Positions 1 through 9,231 are shown, counted from the stretch's first letter. The stretch is DNA of 64,000 nucleotides from Maribacter_C sp047345145 (GCF_047345145.1 NZ_JBLFER010000007.1:62001-126000); one strand, 5' to 3'. The notes: generated by a model from the sequence alone, not told the origin. Numbers and translations: made by a program.

Positions 1-198
1 AAAAAGTGGGTTTATAATTATGAGCTAGGCTTCGGAATAGATTTTTACTTGGAATATTTCAAGTTCACTCCTTCAATTCGAGGTGTTTTCGCGATAACTG
101 ATGAATTGGTTCCTGACAATAACCCTAGTAGTCCATGGACTGGTAATATTGATGCCATGCGAACGAGAGGTTTATTTATCAATTTTACATTTGAATAA
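1..198 (+). CDS. porT: PorT family T9SS outer membrane protein, C-terminal 65 residues only
   Basis: The window opens inside an open frame that ends at a TAA at 196. The visible residues run from KKWVYNYELGFGIDFYLEYF to a final INFTFE. The pattern GIDFYLEYFKFTPSIRG, then SPWTGNI and a terminal strand, is what I recall as the end of PorT, an outer membrane beta-barrel protein needed for type IX secretion. In flavobacteria porT commonly lies next to ubiE and an SpoU-type methyltransferase gene, and such a gene follows here on the opposite strand. The 5' part is outside the window, so start and length are unknown. A general PorT/OmpA-like barrel is the alternative. Confidence 0.75.
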   Translation, partial: KKWVYNYELGFGIDFYLEYFKFTPSIRGVFAITDELVPDNNPSSPWTGNIDAMRTRGLFINFTFE

Positions 199-259
199 TA
201 GACATTGCCAAAGTCAAAATCTCGGAATACTGCCTTAAAAATAAAACATATTACACTTA

Positions 260-982
260 CTAACGCCTCCTAATTTCATTCAATAAAATAGCAGATGCAG
301 TGGCCACGTTCAAACTTTCTGTGGTTTTGTTTCCATATTGCGGAATACTTACTTTCTGAGAAACCAAAGCTTCTATTTGTGCAGATATTCCGTTAGCTTC
401 ATTGCCAAGAATAATAACTCCCTTATCTGAAAGTTCGCTTTCATAAACTGATTTTCCATCCATGAAAGCACCATAAATTATACTATTTGCACCCTTTAAA
501 AAATTAGCGAGATCTAAATAAGTAATATTCACTCTTGAAATAGAACCCATCGTGGCCTGAAGCACCTTTGGATTATAGCAATCAACCGTATTCCTGGAGC
601 AAACTAAATTTTGAATTCCGAACCAATCACATAATCGAATTATAGTGCCTAAATTTCCAGGATCACGAACATCATCAAGCACTACAATCCAATCTTTGTT
701 ATTTATTTCTTTTGGCTTCGGAATATGAAAAACCCCTAAAACACCATTAGGCTTTTTGAGCATACTTATTTGCTGGAGCTCTGAAGCGGAAATTTCATGA
801 AGAAAAGGAGCTGAAAAATCAAGGATATTCTGGTCAGAATAAAACACACTGTGGGGTTTGAAATCTGAATTTAAAAGTTCTTGTATTGTCTTTTTTCCTT
901 CTACAAAAAATAGTTGATGTTGATTTCGGTACTTTTTTTGCTGTAAGCTCCGTATTAGTTTTAATTCGCTTTTAGCAACCAT
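260..982 (-). CDS. TrmH/SpoU family RNA 2'-O-methyltransferase
   Basis: A 240-residue SpoU-class (SPOUT fold) enzyme that transfers methyl groups from S-adenosylmethionine to a ribose 2'-OH in rRNA or tRNA. The N-terminal ~95 residues form the substrate-binding subdomain. The knot domain shows the three family motifs: DPGNLGTIIR near residue 106, GNEANGIS near 192 and ESLNVATASAILLNE near 222. The length is usual for short TrmH/RlmB-like proteins. The ATG at 982 lies 36 bp from the start of the divergent TamL-like gene, so the two promoters must overlap coding sequence or each other. Sequence alone does not reveal which nucleotide is modified, so no gene symbol is given. Confidence 0.9.
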   Translation of the reverse strand: MVAKSELKLIRSLQQKKYRNQHQLFFVEGKKTIQELLNSDFKPHSVFYSDQNILDFSAPFLHEISASELQQISMLKKPNGVLGVFHIPKPKEINNKDWIVVLDDVRDPGNLGTIIRLCDWFGIQNLVCSRNTVDCYNPKVLQATMGSISRVNITYLDLANFLKGANSIIYGAFMDGKSVYESELSDKGVIILGNEANGISAQIEALVSQKVSIPQYGNKTTESLNVATASAILLNEIRRR

Positions 983-1018
983 TTATTTAATGTGTTTTTT
1001 AACGTATTTTTGATTCCT

Positions 1019-3607
1019 ATGAAGACCCTTTTACCAGGTAAACCTTGTCGCGCTAAAATAAGCTTATTATTGATAGCCACGGTAATTGTGTCTTGTAACT
1101 CTTTGAAAAGAGTAGATGATAACGACCTTTTGATAAAGCGCAATACCATTTGGACGGATAGTACCAAAGTAGTTAGTGAGGATATTGAAAGTTTAATCAT
1201 ACAAAAACCAAATAGTGATTTATTAGGCTATCCTCTACGTTTAAACTTATATAACCTTGCAAAGGTAAATCCTGATTCTTCTTATCAAAATTGGCTACAC
1301 AAAAAACCCAAGCGAAAAGAACGCTTAACCAATTTTTTATCAGAAAAACAGGTGAATAGATTAGGGGAATCATTTATGGTGAAAGGCCTTAGTCAGTGGT
1401 TAAAAAAAATTGGTGAAGCTCCGGCAATTCTAGACACAACGCAAACTAGAAGAACCTTAGAGCGCTTAAAAGCATATTACAGTACAAAAGGATACTTTAA
1501 CAATACAACCTCATATGATATTGACTTTTTAAAGCGGAAACAAAGAGTGGCTGTTAATTATCATATTAATCTCGGTGACCCATATAAGCTCGATTCTGTT
1601 TCCCATAACATCGCATCTAGTGCTATTGACTCGATTTACAATTTAGAAAAAGAAAATTCCTTCGTCAAAGCTGGGCAGCAATTCGATCTTGAAAATTTCA
1701 ATAGCGAAAGAGAGAGACTTACTACTATTTTCAGAAATAGTGGAGTATATAATTTTCAAGAAAGTGCTATAAAATATGATGTCATAAGTGATACAACCCA
1801 AGTAGGCAACGATCGCCTGATGGATATCGAGTTAAATATTGACAACCTAAAAAAACGTGATGAAAATTCTGTAACTACATCAGAATACAAAGTTTTCAAA
1901 TTTGATAAGATCAACGTATATACCGATTATCTTAGTGATGACAGTGAGGGAGAATTGAAATTCGAGCGATTTGGTGATTACACCGTTTTTTATAGAAATA
2001 AATTACGATTTAAACCCAAGACTTTAACCAATGCTATTTTCTTTGAAAAGGACAGTATTTATAGTGATACTGATAGATTGAGAACCCTGCGCCAATTAAC
2101 GAATTTGAATGTATTCAAATATCCCTCTCTAAATTTTGTCGAAGACAGTACAAGAACAAATTTATCTGCCGATATTTATTTAGCTACAAAACCAAAATAT
2201 TCTTTTGCGCCGAGTTTGGAGGTTACCACCTCAAGTAGAAGAAAAATTGGTATTGGTGCGAGTGCTTCTTTACTAATTAGAAATGTATTTAAAGGTGCTG
2301 AAAATCTTAGTATTTCGGCAAATGGCTCTTTTGGCTTATTAAGTAACGAGACAGAAACGGAAGACACTTTCTCCGAGATCGGTGCGGATATTAATTTAAG
2401 TTTTCCAAGAATTTGGTTTCCCATTTTAAATACAGACAGAGTAATACCCAATTACATGCTGCCGCAAACAAACCTATCTATCGGAACTAGTTTTCAAAAA
2501 AATATTGGTTTAGACAAGCAAACCTTCAATACCATTCTGGGGTATAATTGGACACCTAAAGAGTCAAAAAAAAATAATCTTGAACTATTGAATATTCAGT
2601 TTGTTCGTAATCTAAATAAAGAACGTTTCTTTATTGTCTACGGTAACACCTATGATCGTTTAAATGAAATTGCAAATGATGGTGATGAAGATTTTAAAAA
2701 CAATCCCATTTTAGAGAATTCTTTCAACGGAGATAATTTAATCATACCAAGTGGCACTAGTACTTTTATAGATTCTATTCTTGGCGGTGACATTCCAGCC
2801 AGTCAAGAAAATATTAGCAATGTTCGAAGTATTAACGAACGTCAAAGAAGGCTAACTGAAAATAATTTGATTTTTGCCAGCAACTATTCTTTTAATACGA
2901 CCAATAGAACAGGAGTAACAGATAATAGTTTTTCCCAATTCAGGTTTAAGATAGAAAGTGCTGGAAATCTACTTTCCGCTTTATCATATATAATTCCATT
3001 TGATGAAGAGAATAACGACCCTGCAGTAGATGACAATGATCTTTTAATCTTTGGCGTACCCTACTCTCAATATATAAAAACAGAGTTTGATTATGTCAAA
3101 TACTGGGACCTCTCAGGTTCTAACGTTCTCGCCTTTCGAAGTTTTCTGGGTATAGCAATTCCATATGGAAATTCAGATAACATTCCTTTTGTTCGGAGTT
3201 ATTTTGCTGGGGGAGCAAACGATAACCGCGCGTGGAGACCTTATGAGCTTGGCCCTGGCAGAACCAATGCAGCAAATGATTTCAATGAAGCAAATTTAAA
3301 ATTAGCTTTTAACCTAGAATACCGATTTCCGATTGCCGGTAGTTTCAAAGGAGCTTTTTTCGCTGACGCTGGAAACATTTGGAATGTCTTTGATAATGTA
3401 GATGACCCAGAGGCAACTTTTAATGGTATTGAATCACTCAAAGATTTGGCCCTTGGTACTGGCTTCGGTATTCGCTATGATTTTACATATTTTGTTCTTC
3501 GTGCCGACTTAGGTTTCAAAGCATACAATCCTGCTCTTACAGACTCTCAAAGATGGTTTAATGATTACAAGTCTGAACTTCAAATTGGTATCAACTACCC
3601 TTTCTAG
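1019..3607 (+). CDS. BamA/TamA family outer membrane lipoprotein (TamL-like)
   Basis: An 862-residue protein with a lipoprotein signal (MKTLL..., hydrophobic stretch, then IVSC with the lipidated Cys at about residue 26), an N-terminal POTRA-like half and a C-terminal Omp85/surface antigen barrel. The barrel includes RAWRPYELGPG near residue 740 and ends in an aromatic residue (INYPF). Lipidated TamA-type proteins in Bacteroidota are called TamL and act in outer membrane protein assembly. An in-frame GTG at 992 would add nine residues. I prefer the ATG at 1019 because it gives a normal signal peptide. No tamB partner lies next to it here. BamA itself is less likely because of the lipobox. Confidence 0.82.
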   Translation: MKTLLPGKPCRAKISLLLIATVIVSCNSLKRVDDNDLLIKRNTIWTDSTKVVSEDIESLIIQKPNSDLLGYPLRLNLYNLAKVNPDSSYQNWLHKKPKRKERLTNFLSEKQVNRLGESFMVKGLSQWLKKIGEAPAILDTTQTRRTLERLKAYYSTKGYFNNTTSYDIDFLKRKQRVAVNYHINLGDPYKLDSVSHNIASSAIDSIYNLEKENSFVKAGQQFDLENFNSERERLTTIFRNSGVYNFQESAIKYDVISDTTQVGNDRLMDIELNIDNLKKRDENSVTTSEYKVFKFDKINVYTDYLSDDSEGELKFERFGDYTVFYRNKLRFKPKTLTNAIFFEKDSIYSDTDRLRTLRQLTNLNVFKYPSLNFVEDSTRTNLSADIYLATKPKYSFAPSLEVTTSSRRKIGIGASASLLIRNVFKGAENLSISANGSFGLLSNETETEDTFSEIGADINLSFPRIWFPILNTDRVIPNYMLPQTNLSIGTSFQKNIGLDKQTFNTILGYNWTPKESKKNNLELLNIQFVRNLNKERFFIVYGNTYDRLNEIANDGDEDFKNNPILENSFNGDNLIIPSGTSTFIDSILGGDIPASQENISNVRSINERQRRLTENNLIFASNYSFNTTNRTGVTDNSFSQFRFKIESAGNLLSALSYIIPFDEENNDPAVDDNDLLIFGVPYSQYIKTEFDYVKYWDLSGSNVLAFRSFLGIAIPYGNSDNIPFVRSYFAGGANDNRAWRPYELGPGRTNAANDFNEANLKLAFNLEYRFPIAGSFKGAFFADAGNIWNVFDNVDDPEATFNGIESLKDLALGTGFGIRYDFTYFVLRADLGFKAYNPALTDSQRWFNDYKSELQIGINYPF

Positions 3608-3809
3608 ACACAAAGAGAATGATCAATTCCATTTGTTTGAGAATTGCATCAAAGCTTAATCTAAAGCCTTTAAGGTTGGAGAATTGTAAATATTTTGTGA
3701 ATTTAATAGAAAAGCAAGGTCTATTCCATCAATAAAATAACATAGCTAAGATAAATCGTGAACTCCCTAATTTTTAAACCTACCTTTAAACTAACAGTTC
3801 TATTTTCAC

Positions 3810-3817
3810 TATTTTTG
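3810..3817 (+). promoter_or_regulatory. Probable -7 promoter element of fbaA
   Basis: TATTTTTG matches the Bacteroidota -7 consensus TAnnTTTG and lies 36 bp before the fbaA start codon. No clear -33 TTTG is seen. The rest of the 245-bp gap after the TamL-like gene shows no gene. Confidence 0.65.
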
Positions 3818-3852
3818 CACCGTTATTTTAAAAATTAATCAATCAGAATATT

Positions 3853-4920
3853 ATGGCTCACAATATAAAACCAGGAGTTGCAACCGGAGATGAAGTTCAA
3901 GAAATTTTCAACTATGCGAAAGAAAAAGGCTTTGCACTTCCTGCAGTAAATGTAATCGGCTCAGACACCATCAATGGTGTTCTAGAAACAGCAGCTGCTT
4001 TAAGTGCCCCTGTGATAATTCAGTTTTCCAACGGTGGAGCACAGTTCAACGCTGGTAAAGGCTTATCAAACGAAAATCAAAATGCGGCTATCCAAGGTGC
4101 TGTTGCTGGGGCCAAACACGTACACCAGTTAGCGGAAGCTTACGGTGCAACAGTTATTTTACATACAGATCATTGCGCTAAAAAATTACTTCCTTGGATT
4201 GACGGTTTATTAGACGCAAGTGAAAAACATTTCGCCGAAACAGGCAAGTCATTGTTCAGCTCTCATATGATTGATCTTTCTGAAGAACCTATTGAAGAGA
4301 ACATCGCAATATGCAAAGAATATTTGGAAAGAATGTCCAAAATGGACATGACTCTTGAAATTGAGCTTGGTATAACGGGCGGTGAAGAAGATGGCGTTGA
4401 CAATTCAGATGTTGATGATTCTAAATTGTATACACAACCTGAGGAAGTGGCATATGCTTATGAAGAACTTTCAAAAGTAAGTCCTAGGTTTACTATTGCA
4501 GCTGCTTTCGGTAATGTGCATGGAGTTTACAAACCAGGCAATGTTAAACTGACACCAAAAATCTTAAAGAATTCTCAAGAATATGTTTCCAAGAAATACG
4601 GAGTAGAACATAATCATATCGATTTTGTTTTTCATGGTGGTTCTGGTTCTACAGTCGAAGAAATTAGAGAAGGTATTAGTTACGGAGTAATTAAAATGAA
4701 TATCGATACTGACTTGCAATATGCTTTTCTTGCAGGAGTTAGAGATTATATTCAAGAAAATAAAGACTACTTGCAATCTCAAATCGGTAACCCAGAAGGG
4801 GCTGATGAACCTAACAAGAAAAAATACGACCCTAGAGTTTGGTTACGGGCAGGAGAGCAATCATTCGTTGAGCGTTTGAAAAAAGCTTTCGAAGACTTAA
4901 ACAATGTCAATACACTTTAA
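3853..4920 (+). CDS. fbaA: Class II fructose-bisphosphate aldolase
   Basis: A 355-residue zinc-dependent aldolase that cleaves fructose 1,6-bisphosphate to glyceraldehyde 3-phosphate and dihydroxyacetone phosphate in glycolysis, and runs in reverse in gluconeogenesis. The metal and active-site region VILHTDHCAKKLLPW is near residues 103-117. The glycine-rich phosphate-binding segment VFHGGSGS is near residue 258, followed by GVIKMNIDTD near 277. Length and pattern match the long FbaA type of E. coli (about 359 aa). It has its own promoter upstream and is followed 36 bp later by accD, so the two may be cotranscribed. Confidence 0.96.
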   Translation: MAHNIKPGVATGDEVQEIFNYAKEKGFALPAVNVIGSDTINGVLETAAALSAPVIIQFSNGGAQFNAGKGLSNENQNAAIQGAVAGAKHVHQLAEAYGATVILHTDHCAKKLLPWIDGLLDASEKHFAETGKSLFSSHMIDLSEEPIEENIAICKEYLERMSKMDMTLEIELGITGGEEDGVDNSDVDDSKLYTQPEEVAYAYEELSKVSPRFTIAAAFGNVHGVYKPGNVKLTPKILKNSQEYVSKKYGVEHNHIDFVFHGGSGSTVEEIREGISYGVIKMNIDTDLQYAFLAGVRDYIQENKDYLQSQIGNPEGADEPNKKKYDPRVWLRAGEQSFVERLKKAFEDLNNVNTL

Positions 4921-4956
4921 TTTTTTTGTAAATTTCCAAATCTAAATTGATTACTT

Positions 4957-5823
4957 ATGTCAGCATGGTTTAAGCGCAAGGAAAAAGGAATACAAACAGC
5001 GACAGAGGAAAAGAAAGACACACCCAAAGGTCTTTGGTATAAATCTCCAACGGGTAAGATTGTAGAATCTGAAGATTTAGCAAAGAATTTTTATGTAAGT
5101 CCAGAGGACGATTACCACGTTCGTATAGGAAGTAAAGAGTATTTTGAAATTCTTTTTGATGACAATAAATTCAAAGAACTAGATGCCAAACTCACATCTA
5201 AAGATCCTTTGAAATTTGAGGATACCAAGAAATATAAAGAACGTTTAGTTGCAGCACAAAAGAAAACAGGTCTGAAAGATGCACTTCGAACCGGCTTCGG
5301 AAAATCTTTTGGCAAAGACCTTGTCATATGTTGTATGGATTTTAATTTTATTGGAGGTTCAATGGGAAGCGTCGTCGGTGAAAAAATAGCTCGCGGTATA
5401 GACTATGCTATCAAAAAGAAAGTTCCTTTTGTAATGATTTCTAAATCAGGAGGAGCCCGAATGATGGAAGCTGCTCTTTCTCTAATGCAATTAGCAAAAA
5501 CGTCTGCAAAATTAGCGCAATTAGCTGAAGCAAAACTGCCATACATATCACTTTGTACCGATCCAACTACCGGCGGAACAACTGCATCTTATGCTATGTT
5601 GGGCGATATTAATATTGCCGAACCAGGTGCCCTGATAGGTTTTGCCGGGCCACGAATTGTAAAAGACACCACAGGAAAAGACCTTCCAGAAGGTTTTCAA
5701 TCTTCAGAATTCTTAAAAGAACATGGTTTCTTGGATTTTATCTCACATCGTCGAGATTTGAAAAAGAAAATCAATTTGTACATTGATTTGATTCAAAACA
5801 ACCCAATTCGTTCGGCTAGCTAG
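4957..5823 (+). CDS. accD: Acetyl-CoA carboxylase carboxyltransferase subunit beta
   Basis: A 288-residue crotonase-fold subunit that, with AccA, transfers the carboxyl group from carboxybiotin to acetyl-CoA to make malonyl-CoA, the first step of fatty acid synthesis. Core motifs are FIGGSMGSVVGEKI near residue 129, SGGARMMEA near 163 and TDPTTGGTTASYAMLGD near 201. Where most AccD proteins have an N-terminal zinc ribbon with two CxxC pairs, this one reads GLWYKSPTG and YVSPEDDYH with no cysteine, so zinc binding there is lost. To my knowledge this is shared by flavobacterial AccD proteins. A strong dyad just after the stop should end the transcript. Confidence 0.96.
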   Translation: MSAWFKRKEKGIQTATEEKKDTPKGLWYKSPTGKIVESEDLAKNFYVSPEDDYHVRIGSKEYFEILFDDNKFKELDAKLTSKDPLKFEDTKKYKERLVAAQKKTGLKDALRTGFGKSFGKDLVICCMDFNFIGGSMGSVVGEKIARGIDYAIKKKVPFVMISKSGGARMMEAALSLMQLAKTSAKLAQLAEAKLPYISLCTDPTTGGTTASYAMLGDINIAEPGALIGFAGPRIVKDTTGKDLPEGFQSSEFLKEHGFLDFISHRRDLKKKINLYIDLIQNNPIRSAS

Positions 5824-5847
5824 TGTAGTCGCAGTTCAAAATATTTT

Positions 5848-5886
5848 TAATCGCTATTTGTAATGAAGTGTTACGAATAGCGATTA
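5848..5886 (+). terminator. Stem-loop after accD
   Basis: TAATCGCTATT at 5848-5858 pairs perfectly with AATAGCGATTA at 5876-5886. Four more pairs (GTAA/TTAC) form inside after one mismatch. It lies between accD and the next gene and is probably a terminator, though the trailing T-run is weak. A protein-binding operator for the following lipoprotein gene is the alternative. Confidence 0.55.
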
Positions 5887-5904
5887 ATTATTTAAAGTAT
5901 ACAT

Positions 5905-6411
5905 ATGAAGCTTTCCATATCTTCTTTTCTAATAGTACTAGTCCTTTGGTTGAGTTGTTGTTCTTCCTCTGATGAAACTGCGGACCCTAATATCGGCATG
6001 GAAGAAGAGGAAATGCAAGAAACTACAGATGGGGTTGCTCAAGTTACAAATGTTTCCGTTTCAGGGACCGACGATCAATACACGTTTAGTGTTACGATTT
6101 CTAGTCCTGATTTGGGTTGCAATCAATATGCAAACTGGTGGGAAGTCATTGATTTGGATGGAAATCTTTTGTACCGCAGAATTCTTGGGCATAGCCATGT
6201 AGAGGAACAACCTTTTACTCGCTCTGGTGGTCCTGTATCCATTTCAGCTGATACCGAGGTTTACATCAGGGCTCATATGAATACTACTAGCTACGGCAGC
6301 AGAGTTTTTAGAGGTACAGTTTCTAGTGGATTTATTCCAGAGAATTTAAGCATTGAGTTTGCCAAAGATTTAGAAGAAGCTGAACCATTGCACACTGGCT
6401 GTGCATTTTAG
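5905..6411 (+). CDS. Putative lipoprotein of unknown function
   Basis: A 168-residue protein. The first 19 residues form a lipoprotein signal (LVLWLSCC; the lipidated Cys is residue 18 or 19), followed by an acidic, Ser/Asp/Glu-rich linker to about residue 45 that is typical of exported Bacteroidota lipoproteins. The rest reads as one small beta-rich domain with NQYANWWEVIDLDG near the middle, and a Cys in the C-terminal TGCAF that could pair with the Cys in DLGCNQY. I do not recognise the family. It stands alone between the accD terminator and the rpsO promoter. Confidence 0.7.
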   Translation: MKLSISSFLIVLVLWLSCCSSSDETADPNIGMEEEEMQETTDGVAQVTNVSVSGTDDQYTFSVTISSPDLGCNQYANWWEVIDLDGNLLYRRILGHSHVEEQPFTRSGGPVSISADTEVYIRAHMNTTSYGSRVFRGTVSSGFIPENLSIEFAKDLEEAEPLHTGCAF

Positions 6412-6470
6412 GTGCTTATCAAGCCTTAAAATAATACCGTGACAATACTTCCGCATCAAAAAAATATTTT

Positions 6471-6478
6471 TACCTTTG
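6471..6478 (+). promoter_or_regulatory. Probable -7 promoter element of rpsO
   Basis: TACCTTTG fits TAnnTTTG exactly and lies 54 bp before the rpsO start, following an A/T-rich stretch. No clear -33 box is seen at the expected distance. Confidence 0.65.
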
Positions 6479-6532
6479 CAGCCTGATTGAAAAACAGTCA
6501 GATACATAATAATCATTTACAATAATATTAGC

Positions 6533-6802
6533 ATGTACTTAACAAAAGAAGTAAAAGCCGAAATCTTTAAGAAACACGGCGGAAAAGCAGAGAACACAGG
6601 TTCTACCGAAGGTCAAATCGCATTGTTTACACACCGTATCAATCACCTGACTGGGCATTTGAAGAAAAATCACAAAGATTTTAACACAGAACGTTCTTTG
6701 GTAAAATTGGTAGGTAAAAGAAGAAGCCTTCTTGATTATATGATGAAAAAGGATATCGTAAAGTATCGTGAACTCATCAAAGAACTAGGCATTAGAAAAT
6801 AA
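6533..6802 (+). CDS. rpsO: 30S ribosomal protein S15
   Basis: An 89-residue primary binding protein of the 16S rRNA central domain, with the usual family length. Signature segments are GSTEGQIALFTHRINHLTGHLKKNHKD (given here in parts: GSTEGQIALFTHRI, then LTGHLKKNHKD) near residues 23-47 and LVGKRRSLLDYMMKKD near 58-73. It precedes pnp, the same rpsO-pnp order as in many bacteria, but a strong terminator between them suggests mostly separate transcripts with some read-through. Confidence 0.97.
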   Translation: MYLTKEVKAEIFKKHGGKAENTGSTEGQIALFTHRINHLTGHLKKNHKDFNTERSLVKLVGKRRSLLDYMMKKDIVKYRELIKELGIRK

Positions 6803-6807
6803 TATTC

Positions 6808-6840
6808 ATAGGGGTTGAAAATTTTTCAACCCCTATTTTT
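6808..6840 (+). terminator. Rho-independent terminator of rpsO
   Basis: The arm ATAGGGGTTGAAAA pairs with TTTTCAACCCCTAT, followed by a T-rich run. It starts five bases after the rpsO stop codon. Confidence 0.9.
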
Positions 6841-6968
6841 ATATAAAGTCCTTATCAGTTTAAGGCAAAACTAAAAGCTGCACACAGTTTTTCATTGGTC
6901 AAGTGCTTTCGGCACATACAACAACACAACCTTCCGGTCTCAACATCCGGATGACCATTGTTTAACAG

Positions 6969-6984
6969 TCCGCCCGTTGGCGGA
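6969..6984 (+). repeat. GC-rich palindromic element in the pnp leader
   Basis: TCCGCC-CGTT-GGCGGA forms a six-pair hairpin 14 bases before the pnp start. A perfect 16-bp version, TCCGCCAGCTGGCGGA, recurs at 34712-34727, so this is a dispersed repeat rather than a unique structure. In the leader it could influence pnp translation or mRNA decay. In E. coli, pnp is autoregulated through a leader stem-loop, but that comparison is only an analogy. A second palindrome, CATCCGGATG, lies at 6944-6953. Confidence 0.55.
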
Positions 6985-6998
6985 TACAAATCAATTTT

Positions 6999-9209
6999 AT
7001 GATTCCAAAAGTATTTAGAGAGGTCATAGACCTTGGTGACGGTAGGGAAATTTCTATCGAAACCGGAAAATTAGCAAAACAGGCGCACGGTTCTGTTGTT
7101 GTTCAATCAGGAAAATGTATGCTCTTGTGTACCGTAGTTTCTAACTACGACCAAAAAGATGTTGATTTCCTTCCATTAACCGTAGATTACCGCGAAAAAT
7201 TTGCCGCGGCAGGTCGTTACCCAGGAGGATTCTTCAAAAGAGAAGCAAGACCAAGTGATGGCGAAGTACTAACAATGCGTTTGGTGGATCGTGTATTACG
7301 TCCATTATTCCCAAAAGATTATCACTCTGAAACTCAGGTGATGATTCAGTTAATGTCTCATGACCCAGACGTTATGCCAGATGCAATGGCTGGTTTGGCT
7401 GCTTCTGCTGCGATTCAATTATCAGATTTCCCTTTCGAGTGTGCTATCTCTGAAGCAAGAGTAGGGCGTGTTAATGGTGAATTTATCATCAATCCAACTT
7501 TAGCGCAGTTAGCAGAATCTGATATCGATATGATGATTGGTGCTTCTGCTGACTCTGTGATGATGGTTGAAGGTGAAATGGATGAAATTTCTGAAGAGGA
7601 AATGACGGAAGCCATCAAGTTCGCTCACGAAGCTATTAAAGTACAGTGTGCTGCTCAATTGAGATTGGCTGAAGCTTTCGGAAAGAAAGAAGTTCGTGAA
7701 TATCCTGAGGAAAGGTCAGACGAAGATTTGGCTAAAAAAGTTCATGACATGGCATACGACAAAGTATATGCCATTGCAAAAGCTGGTTCTGCAAAACACG
7801 AAAGAAGTGCTGCTTTCTCTGAAATAAAAGAAGAAATTAAGGCTACTTTTTCTGAAGAAGAATTAGAAGACTACGGTGGATTGGTTTCCAAGTATTACCG
7901 TGCTGCTGAAAAAGCTGCGATTCGTGACCTTACCTTAAATGAAGGTCAGCGTTTGGATGGTCGTAAAACAAATGAAATCAGACCAATATGGTGTGAGGTA
8001 GATTACTTACCATCTGTTCACGGTTCATCTATCTTTACCCGTGGGGAAACTCAGGCCTTGGCTACGGTAACTTTAGGAACATCTAGAGATGCTAATCAAA
8101 TAGATATGCCATCGCAAGAAGGTGAAGAGCGTTTCTATTTACATTATAACTTCCCTCCTTTCTGTACAGGTGAAGCAAGACCTATTCGTGGAACATCTCG
8201 TAGAGAAGTTGGTCACGGTAACTTAGCACAACGTGCACTTAAAGGAATGGTCCCTGAAGATTGTCCTTATACAGTAAGGGTTGTATCTGAAGTATTAGAA
8301 TCTAACGGTTCTTCTTCTATGGCAACAGTTTGTTCAGGAACTATGGCTCTTATGGATGCTGGTGTGCAATTGAAAAAACCAGTTTCTGGTATCGCAATGG
8401 GATTAATATCAGATGCTGATTCTGGTAAGTACGCTGTTCTTTCGGATATCTTAGGAGATGAAGATCACCTTGGTGATATGGACTTTAAAGTAACTGGTAC
8501 TGCTGATGGAATTACGGCCTGCCAGATGGATATCAAAGTAAAAGGATTGTCGTACGAGATTCTTGTAAATGCATTGAAACAAGCTCGTGATGGACGTTTA
8601 CATATTTTAGAGAAACTAACAGATACCATCCCTGCTCCTAATGCAGATGTTAAGAGCTACGCTCCTAAAATGGTAACGAGACGTATTCCTAATGAATTTA
8701 TCGGAGCTATGATTGGTCCTGGTGGAAAAGTGATACAAGAACTTCAGAAAGAAACAGGAACGACTATCGTCATTAACGAGGATCCTGTAACAGAAGAAGG
8801 TATTGTTGAAATTTTGGGCACAGGTCAAGAAGGTATTGATGCAGTAATTGCTAAGATAGATTCTGTAATGTTCAAGCCAGAAGTTGGCAGTGTATATGAA
8901 GTGAAAGTAATCAAAATGCTTGATTTTGGTGCTGTTGTTGAATATATGGATGCTCCAGGAAACGAAGTCTTATTACATGTATCTGAATTAGCTTGGGAAC
9001 GCACAGAAAATGTTTCTGATGTTGTGAACATGGGCGATGTATTTGATGTGAAATACTTCGGTCTAGACAAACGTACTCGTAAGGAAAAAGTATCGCGCAA
9101 AGCGCTTTTAGAAAAACCTGAAGGTTATGTTGAAAGACCGCCACGTAGCAACGATAGAGATCGTGGTCGTGGAAGAGATAATAGAGATCGCAAACCAAGA
9201 AGAGATTAA
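6999..9209 (+). CDS. pnp: Polyribonucleotide nucleotidyltransferase (PNPase)
   Basis: A 736-residue phosphorolytic 3'-5' exoribonuclease that degrades mRNA to nucleoside diphosphates and can add tails. Two RNase PH-like domains are visible: the first contains VDYREKFAAAGRYPGGFFKRE near residue 63 (quoted in part, KFAAAGRYPGGFFKRE), and the second carries FPPFCTGEARPIRGTSRREV-type sequence near 385. A KH domain follows with FIGAMIGPGGKVIQELQ near 567, then an S1 domain near 630-705. The tail after residue 712 is rich in Arg, Asp and Gly (RDRGRGRDNRDRK), a likely disordered RNA-binding extension. A terminator follows directly. Confidence 0.97.
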   Translation: MIPKVFREVIDLGDGREISIETGKLAKQAHGSVVVQSGKCMLLCTVVSNYDQKDVDFLPLTVDYREKFAAAGRYPGGFFKREARPSDGEVLTMRLVDRVLRPLFPKDYHSETQVMIQLMSHDPDVMPDAMAGLAASAAIQLSDFPFECAISEARVGRVNGEFIINPTLAQLAESDIDMMIGASADSVMMVEGEMDEISEEEMTEAIKFAHEAIKVQCAAQLRLAEAFGKKEVREYPEERSDEDLAKKVHDMAYDKVYAIAKAGSAKHERSAAFSEIKEEIKATFSEEELEDYGGLVSKYYRAAEKAAIRDLTLNEGQRLDGRKTNEIRPIWCEVDYLPSVHGSSIFTRGETQALATVTLGTSRDANQIDMPSQEGEERFYLHYNFPPFCTGEARPIRGTSRREVGHGNLAQRALKGMVPEDCPYTVRVVSEVLESNGSSSMATVCSGTMALMDAGVQLKKPVSGIAMGLISDADSGKYAVLSDILGDEDHLGDMDFKVTGTADGITACQMDIKVKGLSYEILVNALKQARDGRLHILEKLTDTIPAPNADVKSYAPKMVTRRIPNEFIGAMIGPGGKVIQELQKETGTTIVINEDPVTEEGIVEILGTGQEGIDAVIAKIDSVMFKPEVGSVYEVKVIKMLDFGAVVEYMDAPGNEVLLHVSELAWERTENVSDVVNMGDVFDVKYFGLDKRTRKEKVSRKALLEKPEGYVERPPRSNDRDRGRGRDNRDRKPRRD

Positions 9210-9231
9210 TTTCTTCAACTTAAAGATAAAG

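Noticed and set aside
992..1018. GTG start for the TamL-like protein
   Set aside because: It would place nine hydrophobic residues (MFFNVFLIP) before the charged start of a normal lipoprotein signal; the ATG at 1019 fits better.
6841..6998. Riboswitch in the pnp leader
   Set aside because: Only short palindromes are visible, with no match to a riboswitch core that I can recognise.
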